From: Cladocopium goreaui
Lineage: Eukaryota; Sar; Dinophyceae; Suessiales; Symbiodiniaceae
NCBI GenBank assembly: GCA_947184155.2
Contig: CAMXCT020006767.1
Span: forward strand, 743,749-807,748
Length of the DNA: 64,000 nt
Direction: 5' to 3'
Each line of letters opens with the position of its first letter. Position 1 is the first letter of the stretch. Position numbers and translations under genes: made by a program. The notes under the pieces were generated by a model. It made no database searches, was not told where the DNA came from, and saw nothing but the letters and a program-made list of their open reading frames with translations. Below are positions 20,874-31,548 of the stretch, piece after piece.

Positions 20874-21668
20874 TCCAACGGCCATCAGCTGCGGATAAAT
20901 CGCCCATGTTCGGATAAATTCAATCGAGTCAAATATTTTTTTGCCTGATGAAACCAACGTGTTCATACGTGTTCAACAATGAATTCCAGCTGTTTTCCCA
21001 TGTTGCCGGATTTTTCCCAGTTACATCCACCATGTACTGCTTCAAATTGAATCTACCATATCCACATGTTTTAATGTCTAGATCCGCACCAAATTTGAAA
21101 CTCGAGGTTGTGTTGGATGGACGCCCTGTTGCTTTCTTTGAAAGGCACTGTGATGATGGCTGGGATTGCAGGAATCATCCTCAAGTGGCCACACTTTTTA
21201 ATTTGTGAATTATGGCAACATGTTTGGACAATTCTTATGCATCTTCAGTGCATACCGAACATGAATAGACAGTAGAAATTGTCCCATCTTTGGGGTCGTC
21301 AGTTTGTTTCTTTCTTTGAGTCACTGACAAACAAAGGAATTTTCACATTTGAACTATGAACCATGATTAGCACCATGTAACATATTTACTTGATAAATTT
21401 TCATCGGGGTCTCACAACATACGCATGAAGATCAATAGGTGTGATCTTTAGATATTCATTTAAGAATAACGTTAAATACCAATTGTTAAAAAACATTGTC
21501 TTTTACTTATATTTACGATGTACCCACATGTCATGTCATGGCGAGTACTGCTTATGTAATTGCTAAAAAGGTCGCTGTATAACTGCTTCGTCCTATATCA
21601 AATAACAAGACCCAAACATATTGAAATCATGATGTGTTTCTAAAGTGATGTTGAAATACTGTTGTATG
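20874..21668. other. Intron right of the transposon; LDG-like frame
   Basis: An ORF at 20948-21208 ends KLEVVLDGRPVAFFERHCD. The word V-V-L-D-G resembles the LLDG motif of A135 that should lie just upstream of exon a, but codon use is AT-rich and the last 50 bases are a family D repeat fragment. It is therefore not annotated as an exon. The rest is AT-rich. Confidence 0.35.
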
Positions 21669-21768
21669 CTGGTTGGTGGTTTCAAACATTTTTTTTCCAT
21701 AATAAATTGGGAATAATCATCCCAACTGACTATATAATATGTTCAAGATGATTAAAACCACCAACCAG
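21669..21768. mobile_element. Family A inverted-repeat element (100 bp)
   Basis: Begins ctggttggtggttt and ends aaaaccaccaaccag. The centre carries ttttccataat..tgggaataatc and cccaactgac, shared with the other family A copies. Confidence 0.85.
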
Positions 21769-21931
21769 TTGTTGTTTGTTTAATGTGTGTTTCTTAAACA
21801 AACAAACGTGCATTATCTCCGAGGATTGGTCGACCTGTCGACCTGGTCACTTTCGACGGTTCCAGGGAATCCCAACGGATGTTTTGGTTATCAGTGGTGC
21901 CCAGCAGTTGTGATTTTGTTTATCACCCATC

Positions 21932-22077
21932 TGAGCTATGGTCAATACTCATGGTTAATAACCATTAATAGGGGCTAGTCATCCAATGGTTCATAGGGAT
22001 TTATAATAACCATTACAAGGATCCTTATTATGGATGGGATGACCATCAACCATATAGTGAGTATTGACCATGGCTCG
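21932..22077. mobile_element. Family F inverted-repeat element (146 bp)
   Basis: Left end gagctatggtcaatactca, right end tgagtattgaccatggctc. A hairpin-forming short element present once in full here. Confidence 0.7.
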
Positions 22078-22315
22078 TCTAAGTATAGATTTGTATATAA
22101 ATATAATATATATATATACACCTCTAGAAAGCCTAGACATTGTAGTGACAAAGCAACTTAGGTAAATATGGGGCACCACCTTGTGACAACCAATGATATG
22201 ACACGTGATATATTGGTGATTGTATGGGATTCATGGCGAATGAGCGAAACTTGCCATGGGCATGATGGTACTTAACCAGCCAAAATGGTGCTTCGATGCG
22301 ATGCAATATAACGGA

Positions 22316-22420
22316 TACCCTCTGGTCATTTAACACAGCCATGGAAAATCAACATTTTTAATAGGTAAACCATCTATAAATGGGGCATTTTCCATGGCTA
22401 TGTTAAACAACCAGAGGGTA
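22316..22420. mobile_element. Family B inverted-repeat element (105 bp)
   Basis: Starts taccctctggtcatttaac and ends gttaaacaaccagagggta; nearly the whole element is self-complementary around ataggtaaacca. Confidence 0.85.
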
Positions 22421-22567
22421 TATTGTGGGGGTATCATTCGGATTCAACAAATCGTAAGACTTTGTGTCTAAAACGGTGTTTTTGGTATGTTGAAATAACA
22501 CAGTGATTCTGATTAATTGATCGGCCTGCAAATGTTGGATCACGCTATTTTCAGGCAAACCCGCTTA

Positions 22568-22667
22568 GGGGTTTCCATAAATGAAGGTACCCCAAAACGG
22601 ATTGTTTTTAATGGAAAATCATATTAAAATGGATGATTTGGGGGTACTCCCATTTCAGGAAACCTCC
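22568..22667. mobile_element. Family E inverted-repeat element (100 bp)
   Basis: Starts ggggtttccataaatgaagg and ends atttcaggaaacctcc; a second copy is at 24971. Confidence 0.7.
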
Positions 22668-22900
22668 ACTTAGGGAACTTCATGACATTTAGGATCCTCC
22701 TAATCCAATTGGACATGTAAAGAGAACTTGTTTTCTTTTCCTGCTGATTCCTCTCCAGGACGAGGTTGCACTTTGCCGCTGAGCACCTGAGAAATTTGAA
22801 AGTCCAGGAGAAGCAAGGCCCAAGCTGTGCGCATTTGTGTAGCCTCAAATGAGCCTATGGTCAAAAGCCTGGTTGGTTGATGATCATAGCGGATTATACT

Positions 22901-23031
22901 ACAATGTGGGGCCCTCTAGTTGTAAGTTTGTTTGTAAACCCCATAAACTATACATATAGTATTCATATCCCATAGCTATTGGAGTTATAAACGCACCAAC
23001 TTAGCTATCGTAAACGGGGACCCCACATTGC
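22901..23031. mobile_element. Family C inverted-repeat element (131 bp)
   Basis: Starts acaatgtggggccctc and ends gaccccacattgc, with inner words ttgtaaaccccataaac and gcaccaacttagctatcg seen in all copies. Confidence 0.85.
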
Positions 23032-23334
23032 ATCCCTTTTTTCTATTAGTGATTGCAATAATTCAATAGCAGAACCCAAATTCATAGAGCTATGGAAGCT
23101 AAGATGGTGGATTTTTTCCCTTGGGCATGGTCATCTATCCCATTTCATGGGAATCTGTGGGTCATGGGTATATCAATCCCTAGCGGTGAGTTTTTTTCTT
23201 GGTTCCATAAAATATCATGGTAATCAGCACATGGTTATGATGATGACCATTTATAATGGTCACCATTTTATGTTTTTTTTTAAGTGTTGTTGATATACAT
23301 GTGGATGTAGATCATCACAAACACATACACATCG

Positions 23335-23545
23335 ATGCGACAACATCAGCTTCTGAAACTTACGCATTGTCAAAGCATGCGCCTCTGTAATCTGTGACAG
23401 CCCAATAAAGGTGGATGCTAAGGACCACCATCAGCTTGTGAAATTTACCCAAGATTGTTGTCAAAGCTTATTCTATATGATATGCGACAACCCCACAAAG
23501 GTGGATGCTACGGGCCACCATCACAATGTAATTTATTGCAGATCC
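23335..23545. repeat. About 87-bp tandem repeat, two to three copies
   Basis: The block around acaaaggtggatgcta..ggaccaccatca recurs at 23408 and 23497, with a weaker part at 23340. The open + frame through it (to 23635) has no coding support. Confidence 0.6.
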
Positions 23546-24480
23546 AAGGCGCTCAGCTTCCAAAGTCTCGCCCCTGCCACCTACAACTCTTGCGCCTGCC
23601 ACGCGTTTTTCTACTTCCCCAGTTCAGGGGTGTGATTTGTATGGGCCTGCCAATGCAACACACATGCAGCACACACGCAACACATATGCAACACAAGCAT
23701 TTTCCCAAGCAAAGTGGCTGCGGGGGCCAAAATGGACATTTTCCATTCTAATCCATTCTAAGACCGGAGTTGGGGGCCAAATCCTGCACGTTGACTGTAA
23801 ATTTACAGGTGAAAAGCTCATGTTGCATTTCGTGTCGCATGTGTGTTGCATGTGTGTTGCATGTGCGTTGCATAGCAGGTGTGTAGGATAGAGCAGTCAC
23901 GCTCTCAAAGTGGTGCGCCTGTTACGGAGAACGACCAGCCAGTGCACCCCACAACATTGCGGAATCAGGTCAAAAAGGTGTCCAGTCTGTCGCTGTATGT
24001 GTTTCCCGCAGCATAACCAATTTCGGCACATACGCGCACGCGCAAGCAAACAGACACACCCACACACACACACACAAACACCCACCCAAACTGATCCCGA
24101 TGCTTTCTCTGACACAGTGTCGTCATCATATTCGCTTTTGTCTGCAGCCATGGATCAATCCTATTGTACCTTTTCCGAGTCCGGGTTCTTTAAAAAAAAC
24201 AGCCATCCCATGAAGTACCACGCCACAGAGGTCACGTTCCCCCTGTCCCCCAATTCAATGTTGTCTTCTGAATTTTGTGTTTGGCGGGCCTTCAAAAAAG
24301 CAGCCATTTGTGTTGATGATGCTCGGCACTTCCGATCACAACATTGAAGTTGGGGGTTGCGGGGGTAAGCAAACTATCTCTGTGGTTTCAAGTGGATGGC
24401 TGTTTTTGTTTAAAACCCGGTAGTAATCCCCAAAATGGGTGAATAGATAAATATAGATATATAAGATTATGGGAGTTCCA
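23546..24480. other. Intron: CA-rich repeats and an unsupported ORF
   Basis: Holds acacatgcag and tgtgttgcatg repeats (23655-23700, 23835-23880), a (CA)n run near 24060, and a 145-codon + frame (23910-24347) that starts without an ATG, crosses the CA run and has no recognisable motif. Nothing else seen. Confidence 0.4.
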
Positions 24481-24716
24481 TTATATGATATTTCATTATG
24501 GTTCATTTTCCCTCTCTCATGAGGACTAGGTGTTGTATATATATATGTATATTTAAATATGTATATAGATCTAGGGAGTATAATGGAATAACCATAGGTC
24601 TTTTCGCCGTGGAAATCCTGCAGGCATTCCTAAGACCATGGAGATTGTGTTGGCCACCCGCAGCTGGGGATTCTGGGCAGCCATGGATCATGGGAGGTTT
24701 CACCATCAAATGGTGA

Positions 24717-24846
24717 TTTAATCGGGGTAATTTACAACGACCTCACGGTTCTCACGAACCCTGGAATCATGGCTTATGAGGGAAATCATCCCCAAGTTGC
24801 CTTACTTCAGGTTAGTGAAATAATATAGTTTACCCAGATTTAATGG
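24717..24846. mobile_element. Family D inverted-repeat element (about 130 bp)
   Basis: Left end ttaatcggggtaattta, right end gtttacccagatttaa. Inner words are gacctcacggttctc and aatcatccccaagttgcc, then cttcag|gttagtg, which looks like an acceptor directly followed by a donor. Confidence 0.75.
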
Positions 24847-24970
24847 CCTTTAAATGAGTCTTTTAATTTGGTTTTCATGGGTTAAATATCTATGGTTAAT
24901 GAGGGTTAATAATTGTTTAATGATGGTTAATTTCATGATCATTGTTTTTAAAACACATGTATATAATTAT

Positions 24971-25074
24971 GGGGGTTTCCATAAATGGAGGTATCCCCTA
25001 TCAATGGTTGGTTTATAAGGGAAAATCCACCTATAAATGGATGATTTTGGGTTACCCCTATTTTAGGAAACCCC
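24971..25074. mobile_element. Family E inverted-repeat element (104 bp)
   Basis: Starts gggggtttccataaatggag and ends tattttaggaaacccc; pairs with the copy at 22568. Confidence 0.75.
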
Positions 25075-25552
25075 GATGTATTATTATTTGAGTTTTTCAC
25101 CTTAGACAAAGCAGACATTGATATTTTTTATTGGCAGAAGTGTTGATTTTTGTCTTAAGGGAATATGTTTTATTTTTTTGGGAGCTCCGAATCAGCAAAT
25201 TCAAGGTTACTGCATACGACAAAGTAACCAAGTTGCTTTATAAATAGGTTTGCGAGTTATGTTAGATCCAATTGTAATTGGGTGGGTTTATAAACTAACT
25301 AGATAATCAACTTCTAACAGGGGGGCACATTGTAGGCGGGGATGCTACCTATATATTTGGTTTTAATGGGAAACATTCTGGGAACCCCTATACCAACCAG
25401 CCAGAAAGGTATTGTATTTTGGTTTTTGAACACTGTTTTTTAGCGTTTGAGAGAGCAGGAACATTCAAAACCACAGAAAACAATTGGGAACTGATGATTT
25501 TACTATCAAAAGTTGTGCTTAAATGGGAAATAATGGGAATACAGTGGGAATA

Positions 25553-25650
25553 TACCCTCTGATAATTTAACATGGCTATTGAGCATGTCCATTTATAGTT
25601 GATTTGCCTAGCTATAAAATGATGATTTTCATTATGTCTACCAGAGGGTA
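25553..25650. mobile_element. Family B inverted-repeat element (98 bp)
   Basis: Starts taccctctgataattt and ends tctaccagagggta. Confidence 0.8.
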
Positions 25651-26335
25651 GTTGGGGGTTCGGAATCATTCAACTGAAAAAAAATTCGTAGAGGTGATGG
25701 CCGTGATGGTGTGATATGCCCAGAAATGCGGGTGACATCATCTGAATTGGTGGTAAATGCGCCGCTATAATTACTGCCATGTACACACACTCATTCAACG
25801 AACGTACCCCACATATGTAGCCGTACTGCTTTTATCCACAATTCATAGTGGCCAAGGCACAATTATTTTTTGAAGGGTATACCTTAAGCATTTTTGTGTT
25901 GGTTATATGTTTTTCTCTTGGTTAAACTCTTTTCTTGGTTTATTCCGTATTTTTGGTCTTTAAATCTAATTGTATATTGGCTAGATCCCTGGAATTATGG
26001 CCCTTAACAACTATAGCCAAACAACTATGGCCACGGGGGTATTACTTCCTGCAACCAAGGTGAAAAATATCACTTACATGAACTTGTTTGAGCCAGTTAA
26101 AACTGATTTAAAGGGCTATAGCTGTAGTTTATACACTTGATACAGATCAATACAGATAAGTGAATGATTCCATATCATTCCATATCATTCCATATTCATC
26201 CATACTATTCCATGTGTTTGGTTATATCATGTTAAATCGCTTTCGTCCATTTGGTTAAAAATTCGTGACCTCACGGTTGTTCTCCCGAGCCTGGAATGAT
26301 GGTGAGGATTCGGGCATTCCGCCCCGAAGCCAAGA
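25651..26335. other. Intron: AT-rich; family D remnant
   Basis: A family D-like stretch without its right end lies at 26245-26330 (gacctcacggttgttctc...cctggaatgatgg). No gene seen. Confidence 0.45.
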
Positions 26336-26445
26336 CTGATTGGTGGTTTGGAATATGACTTTTGACTTTCCAGAAATATTGGGAATGTCATCATTCCAAC
26401 TGATGAACTCATATTTTTCAGAGGGGTAGGTATACCACCAACCAG
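26336..26445. mobile_element. Family A inverted-repeat element (110 bp)
   Basis: Starts ctgattggtggtttgg and ends ataccaccaaccag; contains catatttttcagaggggt, an acceptor-like tract shared by several copies. Confidence 0.83.
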
Positions 26446-26768
26446 AAGAACTATTCTTGTGATAAAGATGATTTTAGATGGATATAACATGATACTTCTA
26501 AAGGCTAGACTAGACTATAGTACTATTCCTAAGCATATCATTTTTTTTTAGATGGATATAGCATGATATTTCTAAAATTAATGGTGACTAGGATATAGAT
26601 GGATATAGCATGATATAGGTTTGGTTTATCCCATGTTTGATGAAATATTATTATAATCATAAACAATGACTATAATTATGTGTTTATCCCATTCTATAAT
26701 GTCTATCCCAATCTAACATCGTATTATGGTTAAATCCCAATGTTTCATTGAATCTATTCATAGCTATC

Positions 26769-27004
26769 TGGGGCCGTTTACGATAGCGTTGGTCAACTCC
26801 AATAACTCGGGGATATATAGGTAATTTGTTACAGGTTGCAACATAGAAAACGGCCCATAGAAATCGTGGATTTACCTAGCGATTCAACATGGTGATTTTC
26901 CATAGTTGTTTGTATGTTTACCAGAGGGTAGTAGATATATGTAGATATACCAAAGAAATTTATTGGGTTTACAAACCAACAAACATCACTGGAGGGCCCG
27001 CTAT
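26769..27004. mobile_element. Family C element carrying a nested family B half-element
   Basis: Outer parts are family C in inverse orientation (ctggggccgtttacgatag at the left, caaacatcactggagggccc at the right). The inside ends in tgtttaccagagggta at 26930, the right terminus of family B. Confidence 0.65.
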
Positions 27005-27444
27005 ATGATGTTATGTGCTGGTTGACACCTATGTTTTTTTCCAGCATCACTGCATATCAGTAACTAGTTGCTCTATAAAACCCATGAATACTATTTCGTT
27101 ATTTTTGTACGACAAACCATCGATATTGCAAAGGCTAAACCTCTATGTTTGGTTAAATCAGGTACATCCAGTTTGCTTAATCCATACGGTTAAATCAGGG
27201 TAAACCCCTATGTTTGGCTAAATGTTTACTAGTCATATAATGTTATGTATTGGTCAACCACATATGTTTGGTTTTGTACACTGGTTAAATCCTTTGTTCA
27301 ATGCATATGTTCATCTATTGTCTTTGTTGCCATATAAGTGGTTATATAAATCAGTTACTGATGATATTCCAGAGAGAAACTCACCATATTTCACCATTTT
27401 CCATTGAGAAACTCACCATTTTCCACCGATAAAAAATCACCCAG
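27005..27444. other. Intron before exon b
   Basis: AT-rich with repeated tatgtttggttaaatc words (27140-27290). No gene. Confidence 0.5.
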
Positions 27445-27554
27445 TGATCCCGCCAGTTCCGTTGCGCCGAGGACAACTCTTCACGGGTCTCTTCCTCTTC
27501 CTGGGCCCGGGCCGTGTGATCCGCCCCGTGCGAAACCTGCGCTTCGAGACAACG
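27445..27554 (+). CDS. POLR1B: POLR1B exon b: GLFLF / RPVRNL block
   Basis: After acceptor cacccag the frame reads IPPVPLRRGQ, LFTGLFLFLGPGR, VIRPVRNLRFETT. This is the Pol I signature (animal YPGLFLFT.P.R.VRPV.NL) that separates A135 from RPB2 and RPC2. Codons favour G or C in the third position, unlike the AT-rich flanks. The preferred donor is GA (acg^gagtca), because it gives exactly the animal spacing between N-L and I-G. A GT donor two bases further on with an acceptor at 28520 would also keep frame and add three residues. Confidence 0.85.
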
Positions 27555-27629
27555 GAGTCATGGCACGTGCACGGCAAGTGGGGTTGATAGGGGAATTGAG
27601 CCAAGAAATGCCATCAAATAGATGTGTAT

Positions 27630-28447
27630 ATACGGTTATATACGTATGTATATATATATATATACATAGAACATCATAGAACTAATTAATTGTAGTGTGT
27701 GTGTGTTTTATATATATATATAATATATTTCTTTATATAATTCTCAGAAGATTAAATGACGTATAATCATATATGTACCCGGATCTGGCTCAACCTGAGT
27801 AAATTAATCACATGTAAGCACGTTTGCGATGGGGTACATACTATCCTTGGTGCATCTAAGATTGGCCGTGACCCTTTAACATAAACCTTCATAAAAGTCT
27901 CGGGCTAGCCCACGATAATGGTCGTTGACAAGTGTGACACGAATATATCCGCTCTCTCGACATGCATGCACAAGAAAGCGCTTGGCTGTGTCCGTGATCG
28001 TGGACAGCACCGTGTACACGACTGAATTCTTGAACACCAGCTCAATCATGGACAACATGCGGTCCGTACCCACTTGGATTCGACGAGATCAATCAAGACC
28101 TGGAACAAGAAGTGTCCTCGATCAGCTCCGTGGGCATGAGTCTTGGTGGATTTGCATAACATAACCATGAGTAGAAAGTCCCCAATTTCGGATCAACCAT
28201 GGTTATCCCAGTTGTAATTAAGTCATGACAGGTAACTAGTTATAGGGTGATCCTTGAAGGAGACTTAGCCATGCTTAACCCACGGAAACCAAGGGGAGAT
28301 CTGAATAACGCTAGTTTCTATGGCTAAATGCGGCTGCCCAGGCCATATTTTATATGTATACATATGTACATATATATATATATATGTATAAATAAATTTG
28401 ATTAGACTTTATATATATATATACACATGTGTATATGTAAATTAATT
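27630..28447. other. Intron b-c: AT runs and exon-like stretch on either strand
   Basis: (AT)n at 27640-27730 and 28340-28430. 27876-28150 is G/C-richer and open on both strands; see findings. No decision could be made on which, if either, is coding. Confidence 0.4.
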
Positions 28448-28527
28448 CCAAATTATATTATATTCCATTCTAGGTGCTCCAGCGAAACGCTCTCACGGTT
28501 GGCCTGATCCATTGCCTCAGTTTCCAG

Positions 28528-28603
28528 GAATGGATTGGACCCATGGAACAACTCTTCCTCAATGTCTCTGTGCTCCGTGCCATGGCAGATGTCAGCATGA
28601 CAA
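28528..28603 (+). CDS. POLR1B: POLR1B exon c: EWIGPMEQLF block
   Basis: Acceptor tttccag is followed by EWIGPMEQLFLNVSVL, then RAMADVSMT plus one base. It matches the Pol I motif E-(L/W)-I-G-x-M/F-E-Q-x-F-M-N-V directly after the RPV.NL block. The open frame runs upstream as well (VLQRNALTVGL...), so the acceptor was chosen by spacing. The donor is GT (aa^gtccag) in phase 1. A GC donor ten bases earlier (28594) is also in phase and would shorten the loop by three residues. Just downstream lies a fragment of the family C repeat (ccagtgatgtgaacg). Confidence 0.84.
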
Positions 28604-28689
28604 GTCCAGTGGTCATGCGGGGCCCGCCAGTGATGTGAACGTTGGTCTTAAGAAATCTGCGCAACAATAGATATATATATATAATATCT

Positions 28690-28823
28690 ATAATGTGGGG
28701 CCTCCAAGATACCAATTGTTTGTAGAACATAACTCCTATTTCACAATGGTTTATGGTACGCAAATAACTATAGTTCATGGGTTCATAAAGCAGCAAACAT
28801 CACCTTTGAGGGCCCCACATTGT
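28690..28823. mobile_element. Family C inverted-repeat element (134 bp)
   Basis: Starts ataatgtggggcctcc and ends gagggccccacattgta. Confidence 0.85.
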
Positions 28824-30426
28824 ACCAACTACCTTGGAACATAGAAATTCTCAATTCTACACATGGGTTTGTGTGAAGATTGTTTTGTTTTTCAAGGTAG
28901 ACCCCTAATTTGGTCATTTTATTGGGAAAATGGTGACTTCCTACCGCGCAGATGGGCTCGGTGAATGTATATTGAGTCCATTATGGCTGGGTCCAACGAT
29001 CCATCGCTACTGGCCTGGTCCAGCAACAAGGTCATGGGTGTGCTTAATTGAAACAAGTCGTGGGTCATGGTGGGGAAACCCGCCTTCGAGCCAATCCTCG
29101 GCAAGAAACTTCCTTTGACCCAGCCAAGCCTGCACGGGTCAGATGGACGCACGAAGTTTCGGATGGTGGATCAATGTGGTTTGAGTCTTGTTATTTTTGC
29201 GTGCACAACCGTTTGATAGGAAAATGACCCAAACTGGCTGCATGTTTATTTTTAAGGGTCAAGGGTTTATGGTCAGGATTTCTGTGTGATTCCTGCATGT
29301 CAGAGATCTCATTTTTGGCCAATTCCAATAGTCAATAGTCCGATAATTTGGAAGCCACATGTACAGTTTGCAGGAGAATGCACTTACTTTGGTACATGGC
29401 ACATGATTGGTTGGTGATTGGTGATATAGATAGATAGATATATATATATATATGTCACCAACAGGGGTCATCTGTGAATTTTGTACTGTAGATGGTTTCG
29501 GTTAACTAGGGCAACATCCCTTACATGTTGGAAGCAATTGGATATTATCCATTATAGCGCAGACACCATTCCCAACAAGTTCATTTATCATCACTGCAGC
29601 TGGATAGATGTAATTCATTTCCTATAGGCTACGACCAGTTTTCCGTCACTTTAGTTGGACTACACTCTGAACATATGTGAGAGCCTGTTGAACCTCGCAA
29701 CTTCACCCCATGTCTATGACTTTGTTATTGCGTTTCTCATCGAAATTTGGGCATGAACAAAATCACCTAGAGCTACATGAATCATCCCCACGTGACCTTA
29801 GTTCAGGTTGGTGAACTTTGATAAATCTATTCAGATGGGGTATTTGATACCCTCTGGTAATTTCACATAACTATGGAAAATCACCATTGAAATAATAGGT
29901 AAAACAACTATTTCTATGGATAAATGGACATGTGCCATAGTCAAAGGTTGGATAAATAAAATTACTGGGTGATGGTCATCAATCCAATCCGGGATTCATA
30001 TGAGCAGTGTTCAAAACCCCTGTTGGTTGATGATTAGTTCGGGGATTATACTACCTTTCATATATATATATATATATATATGGGGGATTAAAACAATCCT
30101 AACAATCCAAGAACGGGGAATCCCTTTTATCCAACGAGTATTTCATGGAATGACAGGGGTTTTGGACAGATTCCAATGATGGGATGGATGAGACATGGGA
30201 ACATACGGTGGATGGGCCAGCGAAATCCGAATCACCAGCTGATACAGTAGGTGGTAAACATCCCATCATTTTTTAGGGTTTCAACCATCCAAGGTGATGC
30301 AGGATTTCTTCAATCCACAGTATCAACCAGCTTTAAACAATTGTTCAGCTTGAGACTAAATGGTTGATACTGTGTAATAAATAATATCATTAATATGATA
30401 TTAAAAATATCAAACAATTAGTATAA
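28824..30426. other. Intron c-d, left part
   Basis: 28919-29215 is G/C-richer and exon-like on both strands (see findings). Family D and B remnants occur at about 29770-29830 and 29848-29940. (AT)n at 29430-29455 and 30060-30080. No supported gene. Confidence 0.4.
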
Positions 30427-31548
30427 CTGGTTGGTGGTTTGGAACATTTATTTTATGTTTCCATTTCATATATGGGATAATCATGCGTCCTACCTTTAAA
30501 AAAATGGGGTGGAATCAGGTTCTGGAATAGTTTTCAGAATAATTTCCATGTTTTCCATAATTTGTATGCTGACATCAGCTAAGAAGAATCATAGCAAAAT
30601 AGTTTATGAACTCTTAACCTCCTGATGAGGCAGAATATTTTTCCACCCACAGAAGTTGAAGCACCTTGAAATGATTTTTAAGTAATTGACTGAAGGCACC
30701 CCAAAATAATTTCGAAGTTGGACATAGAATTATTTCACAACGCTCCAACTTTATTGAATAATTTTGCCAGGTTAGGCTATTGCTTTCATGGGGTGGTCTA
30801 CTGGTACCCCCACCCCCAAAATAATTTATTGGGGAGAAAGGAGTCGATTCAGATTTCTTTGTCCAGAGGTCGATAATAAGTGGTTCAGTAGTGCCACCAC
30901 CATGGTTTGATTTTTTGAGACAGTTTGGGTCAATTTGGATCAATTTGGTATTGTTGAGCTATTCCACGGGAAGTTGTGTTTTGCCAGGTTAGGTTAATTG
31001 GTTTCCTGGGGTGGTCTAGTAGTACCCCCACCTCCAAAATAATTGTCTGGTGTGAAAGGGGGTCGGTTTAGAGATGATTTATTTGATTTGTGGTGCCACC
31101 ACCTCCTTTGTTTTTTTTTCCACGCTTGAGCGGCTGCCCTGCCAGGCGGCATCAGACGGCATTAGATTTTGTTGGTTATTATTTTGAGGTGGCCCTACTA
31201 TTTTTTTCAATCATCCATCACCATCTTCCACCACCTCGAAATAATTTGAAAATATTTTGAGGCAAGGGAACTGTTCTGAGTAATGGCTGAACCACCACCA
31301 AATAATTTGTTTTCAACCTTTCAGAAATTATTTTGAGTGGGTGGGTAGTGTCAAAGGAAGTTATTTTGGGGTGGGTTGTAGTGGTTTTCAAAATATTATT
31401 TTGAAGTGCCTCCTAACTAAAGGCACCTCTGATTTATTTTTAAATTTGAATTGAGGGGGCACCTAGTGTTGTTGCTTATGGTAGCCCGCATGGATAATCC
31501 TTCCCATTGACTAATATTTTTCTGAGGGGTAGGTCAACCACCAACCAG
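30427..31548. mobile_element. Family A element split by a 1-kb insertion
   Basis: Left half 30427-30482 (ctggttggtggtttgg...gggataatc) and right half 31492-31548 (cttcccattgac...accaccaaccag). Without the insert and one 8-bp duplicate, a normal 105-bp family A element results. Confidence 0.85.
30483..31491. mobile_element. 1,009-bp non-autonomous DNA element, hAT-like
   Basis: Terminal inverted repeats atgcgtcctacc and its near-complement ggtagcccgcat (10 of 12 match), flanked by a perfect 8-bp duplication GGATAATC (30475-30482 and 31492-31499). Eight-base duplications are typical of hAT elements. The interior contains many copies of an aaaataattt word and GGTGCC-type short inverted repeats but no transposase frame. 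Confidence 0.8.

Noticed and set aside
20948-21208. VVLDG frame as the LLDG exon of POLR1B
   Set aside because: AT-rich codon use, overlap with a family D remnant, and placement downstream of exon a contradict it unless part of the gene is duplicated.
28604-28640. gtgatg at 28630 as the exon c donor
   Set aside because: It would exit in phase 0 while exon d enters in phase 1; the sequence is a family C fragment.
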